Shown piece after piece: positions 1 through 6,929 of a stretch of DNA of 21,915 nt. Under the pieces are notes generated by a model. The model ran no database searches and was not told the DNA's origin. It was given only the letters and a program-made list of their open reading frames with translations. Made by a program: the position numbers and the translations under genes. Source of the stretch: a virus; IMG/VR virus record IMGVR_UViG_3300037042_000847, positions 1 through 21,915 of that record; one strand, given 5' to 3'. Positions within the stretch are counted from its first letter, which is position 1, and every line of letters begins with the position of its first letter.

Positions 1-900
1 ATGTCCCGAACCAGGATTACCTGATTGGGCATTATCTTTTGCTTCATAAAAAAATAGGTTTGAAGACCCACCATTTATACCTGATGTTCCATTTGTCCCT
101 GATGTTCCACTTGAACCTGAACTACCATTAGTCCCGTTTGTTCCTGATGTCCCATTCGTTCCATTACTACCAGATGTCCCGTTAGTTCCTGATGTTCCTG
201 ATGTTCCACTTGTCCCTGCTGCCCCACCTGTAAATCCAGTAACGACAATTGTATTACCATTTAAAGTTGTTAATGTTAATTCTGTTGTCCCTGAACTATA
301 AGTCCCTCCTGTGATTGCGTATGTTTGGAAACTATCACAATTTTCTAATGTGGAACAAGTTAAGTATTGTGTAAATGGATTAACGGGGGATAAATTTGTT
401 TGAATGATATTACCCATAGGAGTAATACAATTTGAATGTTTTACTTTTAAAGGGAATTGACCCACCCATCCACATACTTTATCGGGGGTTTCATCAACGC
501 CAGGGAAACAACTAATATCCCCATCTATTTTTAAACCATAATTACCCCAATTTACTTCTATCTCTGTAATTAAATCTTGTAGTGTTTGTAGTGTATCACT
601 TAACACCTCTTGTGAATTATCACTATCCACACCATTTATTTCTAAATAGTTAGATTGGATATTTATTTTATCCATCAACAAAACCGTGATGCCATAAGTT
701 GGGACTGCGGTTTTATTAGTTATTGATATTGTGCTTTGTTGGTCTAATGTAAGCCACAAATAAGGGAATTTCATTTGTCTTGATGTCCCTATTTCACTGG
801 TCGCCCCATACCCAAAATCATTTATAAAAAAATGTTGTTGAGCAAACGAACTAAATAGGTTGATTATTTGGTTTAACGAAATTATATTTACTACACTCAT
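1..900 (-). CDS. Collagen-like tail/fibre protein, 3' end cut by window edge
   Basis: An uninterrupted frame of 300 codons runs from the ATG at 900-898 to the left edge, so the C-terminus lies outside the window. Residues 1-165 are a globular domain (begins MSVVNIISLNQIINLF; contains SDTLQTLQDLITEI) that resembles a small virion or tail-completion protein common in Bacteroidota phages; this is from memory, not a search. Residues about 223-275 are Gly-X-Y triplets, mostly G-T-S or G-T-N, a collagen-like stalk typical of phage fibres. The start overlaps the stop of the frameshifted chaperone upstream (ATGA), so the two are translationally coupled. A likely role is a tail-tip or fibre protein with a neck-like N-terminal anchor. 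Frame and collagen repeat are certain; the structural role is inference. Confidence 0.8.
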   Translation of the reverse strand, partial: MSVVNIISLNQIINLFSSFAQQHFFINDFGYGATSEIGTSRQMKFPYLWLTLDQQSTISITNKTAVPTYGITVLLMDKINIQSNYLEINGVDSDNSQEVLSDTLQTLQDLITEIEVNWGNYGLKIDGDISCFPGVDETPDKVCGWVGQFPLKVKHSNCITPMGNIIQTNLSPVNPFTQYLTCSTLENCDSFQTYAITGGTYSSGTTELTLTTLNGNTIVVTGFTGGAAGTSGTSGTSGTNGTSGSNGTNGTSGTNGTNGSSGSSGTSGTNGTSGINGGSSNLFFYEAKDNAQSGNPGSGH

Positions 901-1699
901 AAATTACCTTTTTTACTTTCTTCTACTTTATTTTTTTGATAAAAATAAGACATCCAATTTAAACACGAAATATAATTTTTTTCATATATCATCGTATCAG
1001 TTGTATTTAACTCTTTTAATAAATGATGAACTATACCCAACCATAAAAACTTATCTTCTATTTTTATACTTTTTTTGATGTCTTCAAATTTGCTTTGCTT
1101 TTCCTTTTTTGTTTGGGCGGGTTTTCCAAAGATGGGTTCATATTGTTTAATAATGAACTCCCGCCATTTAAAAAAAAATTAAATATATTTAACACACTTG
1201 AAACGGGGGTGGTTTTAAACAATTCTGCTCTTGCCATAAATTCCCCTGTGAATGCTTCCAGTTTTCCATTTTCTTTTTTCTTACGAAGAAAAATACATAA
1301 TAATTTATCCATAACTTTAAACAGATTATTACCCCCTTGTTCTAATATGGTTTCTATACTTATAACCTCACCCATAGTGAATGAACTAAAATCTTTCTTT
1401 AACCAATATTCTTCACCATCTAAAACAATAAAATCCACATCAACACCTTTTAATTCCGTATTAACAAACGCTAATTCCTCTGCTAATTTTTGAAATTCAT
1501 TAACAGGCAACATATAAAACTTTTCTTGGGGGACACCTGATAATAAACTAATGGTTTCTACAACCACCTCAATCATACTTAATCCTTCCCTTTCAAAACT
1601 AAATATTTTTACAAATTCACCTATACTTACTTCATCCCAACTTTGGGGTAAATTGAACTCAACTAATTCGTCATCAATTTCTAAATTTATTTTTACCAT
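897..1699 (-). CDS. Tail assembly chaperone, -1 frameshift fusion (G-GT-like), 267 aa
   Basis: A -1 slip on seven A residues (1076-1070) replaces the final Val with Ser and adds 57 residues, ending at TGA 899-897. The extension starts SIKIEDKFLWLGIVHHLL and contains NYISCLNWMSYFYQK. It has no ATG near its start and no recognisable ribosome site, so frameshifting is the natural way to express it. Its stop overlaps the ATG of the collagen-like protein. The Tyr- and Leu-rich helical ending resembles T-domain extensions of tail chaperones, which bind tail-tube subunits. I did not see an obvious strong stimulatory hairpin downstream. The alternative, that the 163 bases are non-coding, is unlikely given 57 open codons in exactly the predicted frame in AT-rich DNA. 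Confidence 0.75.
1064..1699 (-). CDS. Tail assembly chaperone, unshifted (G-like) product, 211 aa
   Basis: This acidic helical protein ends in a Lys-rich tail and is the zero-frame product of a frameshifted pair. Family knowledge: long-tailed phages make a short and a longer -1 frameshift form that bind the tape measure and recruit tail-tube subunits. Here the last codons TCA AAA AAA GTA contain a perfect A AAA AAA slippery heptamer (1076-1070), two codons before the TAA. The next frame is open and reaches exactly to the start of the following gene. N-terminal beta-type residues (MVKINLEIDDELVEFNLP) followed by WDEVSIGEFVKI fit tail-chaperone proteins of Bacteroidota phages. The gene lies 21 bases after the 55-aa holin-like gene, with AAAGGA just upstream of the ATG. 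The chaperone call rests on architecture and the frameshift rather than a search. Confidence 0.75.
   Translation of the reverse strand: MVKINLEIDDELVEFNLPQSWDEVSIGEFVKIFSFEREGLSMIEVVVETISLLSGVPQEKFYMLPVNEFQKLAEELAFVNTELKGVDVDFIVLDGEEYWLKKDFSSFTMGEVISIETILEQGGNNLFKVMDKLLCIFLRKKKENGKLEAFTGEFMARAELFKTTPVSSVLNIFNFFLNGGSSLLNNMNPSLENPPKQKRKSKANLKTSKKV
1070..1076 (-). promoter_or_regulatory. Slippery heptamer A AAA AAA for -1 ribosomal frameshifting
   Basis: Seven consecutive A residues on the coding strand are phased as X XXY YYZ in the chaperone frame (TCA AAA AAA GTA). Tandem AAA codons slipping one base back would read AGT next, leading into the 57-codon extension. The zero-frame stop lies three bases after the site. 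Confidence 0.8.
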
Positions 1700-1720
1700 C
1701 CTTTTATATTTTTTTTATTG

Positions 1721-1888
1721 TTATGCTTTTGCCTTGTTTATAATACTCCAAATACCACCGATAAGGGTTAATGCCCCACCAATAATCTCTGTAATTGTTT
1801 GTTCGTCTGTAATACCCTTCATTACAAAAATACCCCCAACAAATGTTAAGGTGTGTCTAATAATTCCTAAAATAATTTCTTTTTTCAT
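1721..1888 (-). CDS. Small holin-like membrane protein, 55 aa (Pam3-gp28-like)
   Basis: A 55-codon frame (begins MKKEIILGIIRHTLTFVGG, ends WSIINKAKA) starts at ATG 1888-1886. It has two hydrophobic stretches, residues 5-25 and 35-50, separated by a short acidic loop (GITDEQTITE), and a basic C-terminal tail. The pattern I-R-H-xLTFxGG-xxVxKG-x5-T-x4-GGxLTLxGxxWSIxxK matches, from memory, the Pam3-gp28 family of putative phage holins. Such proteins permeabilise the inner membrane at lysis. It lies between the large terminase and the tail chaperone and has its own promoter-like sequence. It may pair with the YkuD-like lysin further upstream in the same left-reading block. A second, unrelated holin-like gene sits in the capsid module, so which one triggers lysis is open. 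Confidence 0.7.
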   Translation of the reverse strand: MKKEIILGIIRHTLTFVGGIFVMKGITDEQTITEIIGGALTLIGGIWSIINKAKA

Positions 1889-1903
1889 AGTTCTAATTTA
1901 TTA

Positions 1904-1938
1904 TAAATATATTTTTATTGATGGTGTTTTTACAAAAA
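1904..1938 (-). promoter_or_regulatory. Bacteroidota-type promoter before the holin/chaperone genes
   Basis: On the minus strand TTTTTG (1938-1933) is followed after 21 bases by TATATTTA (1911-1904), close to the Bacteroidota consensus TTTG / TAnnTTTG. It lies partly in the 3' end of the terminase gene. Predicted transcription would begin about 10 bases before the ATG at 1888. Confidence 0.45.
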
Positions 1939-3243
1939 TTTAAATGTCTTTGTTGCCCCCATTTTTATTTCAAAAATCATTCTATATGCCATCGCATCAC
2001 TAAAATCGGGGGAATGTCCTAATACCCTTTTAACCTCCCCCTTACTAATCATAGCAATTTTACCAACCCTTTCACTTGGTTTATATTTTACCTGTTGTAA
2101 TTCATCTATTATGATTGATTGATATTTGGTATTAAGTATCTTTAAACTACCATTATTTATTGCTTCAGCCATTTTGAAATATAATTGTGTTTTTAGATTT
2201 TCATAATTTTCTTCTCTTAATGCCCTTGCATTATTGACGATTGGTTTTGCTGATTTTAAATAGTTCATTAAATATTTACCAACCCCATCACTATCATAAC
2301 TTATATTTTGTGGGGAAACTTTATACTCCTTTGCCTTTTCTTTAATAACCTCTTCTATTTTACCATCAGGATTTACTATAATGTCTATTAAGGTTAAATC
2401 ATCCCACACCATTATTACCGCCTTATCACTTGTAAAGGCAATATCTGCACTGATATATCTTTTACCTTTTTCATCGGGGGTATAATCGTCAATAAAAATA
2501 TTTAATATAGTATCAAAAGTCATTAACGCATCAGGGCTATTTTCATAATCCCAATTACCATTTATCAATCTCTCCCTATCTTGCATAGATAAAGATTTTT
2601 GTAGATTATCCACATATAAAGTATTTATGAATGGGTTGTCTAATACTAACGATTGTATGAACTTTCTATGTGTTGGTAATAGATTATCTTTACTTGGTTG
2701 ATAAAAGTCCCTGTATAAGAAATTCTTTGATGGATTACAAGTCATTAACAATAGGGGTTTAATCCCCAAATCACCATTCATCCATCTACCTAATCTTGAT
2801 TGTAATATTTGTTTTCCCTTCTCATCAACCTCACCTGCCTCATCAATAATGGCAAAAGTCAATAATTGTCCGCCTAACCTCGTATAATTTGGGTCTGAAG
2901 GTAAATACCTTAATTCTAAACAAACTATCTTAGAACCATTCATAAAGGTAATCTCACCCGTTGTGGAGTTATACTTATAGTGTTCGTCTGTTTTTAAATT
3001 CCAATCACTTAACACCTCCATTAAAGATACTATTGTTGTCTTTTTTAAAGTCGTTAATTCATTTCTTGCTAAACCAACTCTAATGTTGGGGTATTGAAGG
3101 CACTTTATTATTGTAAATGCACAAGCTCCATAGGATTTTCCACCAGCTGCAGCCCCTCCGTATAATATTTCTGTTGTTTCTTCATCATCAAAATAATCAA
3201 AGATTAAATCCTGTTTTAATGATGGGGTGAAATTTATCTCCAT
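1930..3243 (-). CDS. terL: Terminase large subunit (ATPase-nuclease), 437 aa
   Basis: This is the DNA-packaging motor, which docks on the portal, pumps DNA into the capsid and cuts concatemers. The ATPase domain has Walker A GGAAAGGKS (residues 29-37), Walker B FAIIDEAG with D134-E135, and a coupling motif LLLMTCNPS near 164-172. The C-terminal RNase H-like nuclease has the expected acidic triad: D267 (ISADIAF), D317/D319 (SYDSDGVG) and D413/D416 (SPDFSDAMAYR). Length is normal for the family. It resembles PBSX/T4-like large terminases found in Bacteroidota phages. Its 5' end overlaps the HExxH protein gene by 47 bases in another frame. The small terminase lies two genes upstream. Confidence 0.95.
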   Translation of the reverse strand: MEINFTPSLKQDLIFDYFDDEETTEILYGGAAAGGKSYGACAFTIIKCLQYPNIRVGLARNELTTLKKTTIVSLMEVLSDWNLKTDEHYKYNSTTGEITFMNGSKIVCLELRYLPSDPNYTRLGGQLLTFAIIDEAGEVDEKGKQILQSRLGRWMNGDLGIKPLLLMTCNPSKNFLYRDFYQPSKDNLLPTHRKFIQSLVLDNPFINTLYVDNLQKSLSMQDRERLINGNWDYENSPDALMTFDTILNIFIDDYTPDEKGKRYISADIAFTSDKAVIMVWDDLTLIDIIVNPDGKIEEVIKEKAKEYKVSPQNISYDSDGVGKYLMNYLKSAKPIVNNARALREENYENLKTQLYFKMAEAINNGSLKILNTKYQSIIIDELQQVKYKPSERVGKIAMISKGEVKRVLGHSPDFSDAMAYRMIFEIKMGATKTFKFL

Positions 3244-3640
3244 AATTTTTATCCTTATATCTTCTTATATTTACTTCTTTAAACACTTCTGGCATAATCT
3301 CATTAGTTAATTCTTCACCCCAAGTTATTATTTCTTCTTCTTTATCAATATTGTAATCATAATATTTAAATCCCCCGTGTGTGCATTCGTGTTGAACTAA
3401 TGTTATATCTCTATACGAACCATCACAAGCAGATAGATTGATGAAAATATAAAATCTACTATAATCGTTGGGGATAAAATTACACATACCATCAAAATAT
3501 GTTCCCCCTTCTTCCATTCGTTTTATACAAGCAGTTCTATTTAATCCGTGTAATTCATCTACACCATAATAATCAAATAACTCAATAGCATCTTCACCTA
3601 TTATAAATTCGTAGTCGTCGTTATTCCGTAGTATAATCAT
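3197..3640 (-). CDS. HExxH zinc-metalloprotease-like protein, 147 aa
   Basis: The protein carries LVQHECTHGGF at residues 81-91, a perfect HExxH motif (H84, E85, H88), followed by acidic residues E101-E103 and E109-E110 (EEEIITWGEELTNEI) that could supply the third, gluzincin-like zinc ligand. The region before it (FIFINLSACDG) looks like the edge strand and the loop leading into the active-site helix of minimal metallopeptidases. No signal peptide or membrane segment is seen. It sits between the two terminase subunits, overlapping the small-subunit gene by 20 bases and the large-subunit gene by 47. I recall similar short HExxH proteins in Bacteroidota phages but know no function. Cleavage of a packaging or virion protein, or of a host regulator, is speculative. 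Confidence 0.7.
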   Translation of the reverse strand: MIILRNNDDYEFIIGEDAIELFDYYGVDELHGLNRTACIKRMEEGGTYFDGMCNFIPNDYSRFYIFINLSACDGSYRDITLVQHECTHGGFKYYDYNIDKEEEIITWGEELTNEIMPEVFKEVNIRRYKDKNYGDKFHPIIKTGFNL

Positions 3641-4037
3641 CTTTATTTGGTTTTAGGTAGTTAATAACTATCCCTTCGTGTTTATGTTCGTGTTTCTCGG
3701 CTGTATAATAACCAAACATTTTATTTAACATATCTAATCCTTTAATAAGGTTTTTTCTGTCTGTTGATGTTTCATTTTTACATTCATCAATTAAGTCAAT
3801 TAAATCTTTTACAACCTTATCCTTATTTACCCCGTATTTTAATTGTAATTCACTTTCTTTAAACTCAATATATTTACTGACCTCTATAGATTGTTTCATT
3901 TTATGGACGCATCTTTTTGCAATATCAGGGTTTTCATGCCCCATTATTTCCATATATGCTCTCGTCCAATTTAATCCATTACTAAATGCGGCATCAACAA
4001 CCGCCTTCTTTTTTTGAAAGTTTGTTTTGTATCCCAT
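3621..4037 (-). CDS. terS: Terminase small subunit, 138 aa
   Basis: Residues 1-50 form a helix-turn-helix-like region (AAFSNGLNWTRAYMEIMGHENPDIAKRCVHKM), as in terminase small subunits that bind the packaging site. This is followed by a helical section (VVKDLIDLIDECKNE...LIKGLDMLNKMFGYY) and a short C-terminal tail (HEHKHEGIVINYLKP) that commonly contacts the large subunit. Length and the LDMLNKMxGYY motif are typical of small terminases in this phage group. It lies directly downstream of the zinc-ribbon gene (3 bases apart) and upstream of the HExxH and large-terminase genes. Its overlap with the HExxH gene suggests coupled translation. Confidence 0.8.
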   Translation of the reverse strand: MGYKTNFQKKKAVVDAAFSNGLNWTRAYMEIMGHENPDIAKRCVHKMKQSIEVSKYIEFKESELQLKYGVNKDKVVKDLIDLIDECKNETSTDRKNLIKGLDMLNKMFGYYTAEKHEHKHEGIVINYLKPNKDDYTTE

Positions 4038-4040
4038 AAT

Positions 4041-4325
4041 TTACATATTTTTAGTTTTTTTCTTACACTTTGTGCAAGGTGGTTTAGAACTTGTTTCAAT
4101 TTCTTCAACAACAGGGATATTTGCCTCCTCATTTATTGCCATTAAATTTAACCAATTTTGTATTTGTCTTTGTGCAAACTTTATTTGTGCGGCACAGGAT
4201 GTGCAGACATTAAACTTGGGGTCAAAATGTTCCCTTATAAATTTAATCATCTCTTGCACTTCACCTTTATACACTCTGTTTAATCCTATAAAGTATAATG
4301 CTTTGTCTTTTATTTCTTTTTCCAT
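4041..4325 (-). CDS. Small zinc-ribbon-like protein next to terminase, 94 aa
   Basis: Two CxxC pairs, CTSC (about residues 41-44) and CTKC (about 84-87), are separated by a helical stretch rich in Gln, Asn and Leu (AQIKFAQRQIQNWLNLM). They could bind one structural zinc, or be two half-knuckles. Proteins of this shape sit beside the terminase small subunit in Bacteroidota phages (from memory); a role in packaging or DNA binding is inferred from the neighbourhood only. The gene is 3 bases upstream of the small terminase. Its leader contains a short run of TTTA/AAAT repeats (4332-4350). Confidence 0.65.
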   Translation of the reverse strand: MEKEIKDKALYFIGLNRVYKGEVQEMIKFIREHFDPKFNVCTSCAAQIKFAQRQIQNWLNLMAINEEANIPVVEEIETSSKPPCTKCKKKTKNM

Positions 4326-4349
4326 TATTCGTTTTATTTATTTATTTAT

Positions 4350-4931
4350 TTAAAATTCTTTTATTAAACAATATGATACTGATGATTGTGATTTAACTAA
4401 TGATATTACCTTTAAGTATTTTACCATATCATTACTTACCTGGCAACCAGCACTCCATCCGTCTATATCTTCTTTTTTTAACCATGCTTTTATATTATAA
4501 TCGTTTGGATGAAAGTTTATGCCGTAATACCCTTCAGTATATTTACCTAACTCTTCACTCTTTTTATCACCATCCCCATCTCTAAATACTTTAATAGTAT
4601 TTCCAAGTTGTAATAACGCTGGTATTTTACCTCTATGTAATCCATACTTCCATACATTATAATACCATTCATTCGTCTTAACAATTGCTGCCCCAAGTTT
4701 ATTGAATTTTAAAAAACCATTTTCTAATATGGGGGTGCCAGGATTTGTTGTTCCTTGTAATACCATAATAAATTCTTCATCTTTGAATAGGTAGAACTTG
4801 TCGTCAAATGTATTAGGGGTGTCCTCTAATGAACTTACTCCCAATAACCAATACCCACTTGGTATTGACTTAAAAGATGTAAGAGATTTAACCTTATCTA
4901 ACAATTGTTTATCTGTATAATTTTTTACCAT
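4350..4931 (-). CDS. YkuD/L,D-transpeptidase-like protein, candidate endolysin, 193 aa
   Basis: The C-terminal half carries the L,D-transpeptidase-type signature: GINFHPND with H141, followed by DGWSAGCQV with S160, G162 and nucleophile candidate C163 (pattern H...SxGCxx). Upstream, YGLHRGKIPALLQ and IKVFRDGDGD resemble the core strands seen in phage proteins of this fold. The family acts on the peptide part of peptidoglycan as a cross-linking or cleaving enzyme. In a phage with no other lysin in view, a cell-wall degrading role at lysis or entry is reasonable. No signal peptide is seen, so a holin would be needed for export. The start overlaps the methyltransferase stop (TAATG). An internal virion role is the main alternative. 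Confidence 0.6.
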   Translation of the reverse strand: MVKNYTDKQLLDKVKSLTSFKSIPSGYWLLGVSSLEDTPNTFDDKFYLFKDEEFIMVLQGTTNPGTPILENGFLKFNKLGAAIVKTNEWYYNVWKYGLHRGKIPALLQLGNTIKVFRDGDGDKKSEELGKYTEGYYGINFHPNDYNIKAWLKKEDIDGWSAGCQVSNDMVKYLKVISLVKSQSSVSYCLIKEF

Positions 4932-6217
4932 TATTTCTTTTTTATTAAATCTTTATATTGTTCCCAACTATCAATCCTTGCTTCTGCGATGTTGAAGTAT
5001 TCCTCATCCATTTCCATTCCTATAAACTGGAACCCCTCTAATAATGCGGCAATGCCAGTTGAACCACTACCCATATAGCAATCCATTACAATACCATTTT
5101 GTGGGGTTATTAACCTAACCAAATATGTTAATAAGTTAATTGGTTTTATGGTGGGGTGATTATTCTTTTGACTTTTTGTCTTCTCTTCTTCATTATCTCT
5201 TGGAGCATTTACTCTTACACTTGATTTATCCTCAAATCCATCTAACCCCAAGTTTCGTTCCTTCTTACTTACCTTTGCAACATAGAAAAATCTTGATGCT
5301 CCACCTGTATCACCATAACCACCTAACCCTGCGGCATTATCAATTTCTTTAAAACCATAACCAATATCTGTCCTATCTAATGATTTTTGTGTTGCTTTAC
5401 CTTTACCACCTTGTGATTTACTATCCCCACTTTGTTCGTCTAATAATTCAGCAGCGGTTTCATCAAAAATTAAATTAGCTGGGAACCTACCTTCTGTTAA
5501 AGTTAAATCAACTCTTTTGGTTTTACTACCCATAATTTTAGAGTTGGAAGTTTCTTGGTTAGGATATTTTTTATTGTTAATATAATAATACATATCACCA
5601 GTTGGTGTTTCTTTTTCTATATCAAATTCAATTCTACATCCATCTATATTTATACCACCCGTTCCGTGTTTTAATACATTCTCCGCAATTGTTTTTTCAC
5701 TTAATGGTTTTCTTGCAACACAGATAGGTTCGTTTGCTGGTTTTAATGCCGTTCCCCACCCTTCATAATCACTTTGTCCTTTTGTTTCTTTATTATTAAC
5801 TTCATATCCAAACATACCATAACTTCCTCCCCCGTGTCTTTTACTATCACCAACAACCTCTCTTTCATTACCCTCAATCTTATCAACCGCCTTACCGATG
5901 TTATGTGATTTGGGAAAGCCACTACCATATACCCACATAATTTGGTCGCGTATCTCAAAACCCGCATCTTCCATATTTACAACCATTCTGTGATATGTTC
6001 TTGTTCCCCCGAAGGATAATACATGCCCACCTGGTTTTAATACCCTTAAAGCCTCTTCCCAAAACTCAACAGATGGAACATCATAATCCCACTTCTTACC
6101 CATAAAGGATAATCCATAAGGTGGGTCGGTTATAATACTATCCACAAAATTATCAGGTAATTCCCTTAATTTTTCTATGTTGTCCCCCAACATAAGTTTT
6201 ACATTCTCGTTTTTCAT
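4931..6217 (-). CDS. DNA methyltransferase (DPPY type, beta-class order), 428 aa
   Basis: The catalytic motif IV TDPPYG (residues 30-35) comes first and the SAM-binding motif I DCYMGSGSTG (379-388), followed by GMEMDEEYF (motif II), comes near the C-terminus. This order is the beta class of amino-methyltransferases (N6-adenine or N4-cytosine; DPPY favours adenine). A long middle section of about 250 residues, including RFPANLIFDE and ASRFFYVAK, probably holds the target-recognition region. No restriction enzyme gene is adjacent, so it is likely an orphan protective or regulatory enzyme. The leader has an AATATTTAT element and an AAAAGGAT sequence. It starts a left-reading group ending in the terminase genes. 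Target sequence cannot be read from the protein. Confidence 0.9.
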   Translation of the reverse strand: MKNENVKLMLGDNIEKLRELPDNFVDSIITDPPYGLSFMGKKWDYDVPSVEFWEEALRVLKPGGHVLSFGGTRTYHRMVVNMEDAGFEIRDQIMWVYGSGFPKSHNIGKAVDKIEGNEREVVGDSKRHGGGSYGMFGYEVNNKETKGQSDYEGWGTALKPANEPICVARKPLSEKTIAENVLKHGTGGINIDGCRIEFDIEKETPTGDMYYYINNKKYPNQETSNSKIMGSKTKRVDLTLTEGRFPANLIFDETAAELLDEQSGDSKSQGGKGKATQKSLDRTDIGYGFKEIDNAAGLGGYGDTGGASRFFYVAKVSKKERNLGLDGFEDKSSVRVNAPRDNEEEKTKSQKNNHPTIKPINLLTYLVRLITPQNGIVMDCYMGSGSTGIAALLEGFQFIGMEMDEEYFNIAEARIDSWEQYKDLIKKK

Positions 6218-6285
6218 TCTTTTTTTTTATCCTTTTATTTAAAATAAATATTAAACAAGATTTTTTGTTTTTATTTATTATTGTA

Positions 6286-6402
6286 ATGAAACAAATTGAA
6301 ATAACTTTACAGGAACTTTTTGATGCTTTGAAGACGAATATTTATAAAAATAAAAAGAAGTATTATAGAAAAGTTAAGCATAAAAAAAAGGGGGATGATT
6401 AA
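6286..6402 (+). CDS. 38-aa basic protein, candidate small gene on the opposite strand
   Basis: ATG at 6286 opens a 38-codon frame (begins MKQIEITLQELFDALK, ends HKKKGDD) that fills the gap between two leftward genes. It has an amphipathic N-terminal helix followed by a very basic middle (KNKKKYYRKVKHKKK), which suggests nucleic-acid binding. I recall tiny proteins of similar build in other Bacteroidota phages, but this is memory only. Its last codons overlap the terminator of the leftward sigma-like gene. No convincing rightward promoter lies just upstream, though TATTTATT occurs at 6271-6278. Expression is uncertain. Confidence 0.45.
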   Translation: MKQIEITLQELFDALKTNIYKNKKKYYRKVKHKKKGDD

Positions 6403-6408
6403 CCCCCC
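6382..6408 (-). terminator. Intrinsic terminator after the second sigma-like gene
   Basis: On the minus strand a G-run (6408-6403) and CCCCC (6394-6390) form a G:C stem around an 8-base loop, followed directly by eight T residues (6389-6382). It lies just past the stop codon at 6416-6414. Confidence 0.85.
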
Positions 6409-6413
6409 TATTA

Positions 6414-6929
6414 TTACAATTGTTTTTTAATTTTTTCTTTTACCTTTTTCACATTATGAAAGACGAGGCAGTGGTCTAACCCATATTCAGCTTCTATTTG
6501 TCTATATGTTTTTCCGTTGATATAATATTCTTCCCACATCTTATCTTCAAACCAGGTTTTACTTGTGTCTTTGTATAATTTATTTATTTTATTTAATTTT
6601 TCTTCAAACTCTATTTTGGTTTCTATATCATCATCATCTATCATATCCATTATTTCCCCAATATAATTATATTGATTTATTCTATTATTTTTATGGAATG
6701 GGGATGTTGAGGAATGGACTTGATTACGAATTGTATTTATAAAATAATATTTAAAATACCCATCACTATAAACTTTTTCTATTTTTTCAGCGTTTTCTAA
6801 ATAAGATATGGCAATTTCACTTATCAATTGTGGTTTTAAATCAACACGGGGGTTTAAAACATTATTCATAATTTCATCAAAAATTGAACCCTTCCTTGTA
6901 ATCTCTACTAATATTTGGTTTATAGTCAT
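6414..6929 (-). CDS. Sigma-70-like protein (degenerate), 171 aa
   Basis: The N-terminal half looks like sigma region 2: an acidic helix (LKPQLISEIAISYLE) and then YFKYYFINTIRNQVHSSTSPF, corresponding to the conserved FxxWLxxIxRN segment that contacts the -10 element and core polymerase. After an acidic linker (DMIDDDDIETKIEFEE), residues about 130-168 (WEEYYINGKTYRQIEAEYG...VFHNVKKVKEKIKK) fit a region 4-type helix-turn-helix. Bacteroidota phages often carry such a protein with an NxxxSSTSPFxKN motif, annotated as a sigma factor (from memory). It probably redirects host RNA polymerase to phage promoters, or acts as a DNA-binding regulator. The ATG overlaps the preceding stop (TAATG), and a strong terminator follows. 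A second sigma-like gene lies rightward at 8536. Confidence 0.65.
   Translation of the reverse strand: MTINQILVEITRKGSIFDEIMNNVLNPRVDLKPQLISEIAISYLENAEKIEKVYSDGYFKYYFINTIRNQVHSSTSPFHKNNRINQYNYIGEIMDMIDDDDIETKIEFEEKLNKINKLYKDTSKTWFEDKMWEEYYINGKTYRQIEAEYGLDHCLVFHNVKKVKEKIKKQL

Noticed and set aside
75-260. Leftward 61-codon frame rich in Gln, His and Gly across the collagen repeat
   Set aside because: It is a shifted reading of the Gly-X-Y repeat; the frame that stays open for 300 codons from the ATG at 900 is the real one.
4326-4350. TTTA/AAAT run before the zinc-ribbon gene as a CRISPR or regulatory repeat
   Set aside because: It is a short simple-sequence run of four-base units in an AT-rich leader; no spacers or longer repeats are present.
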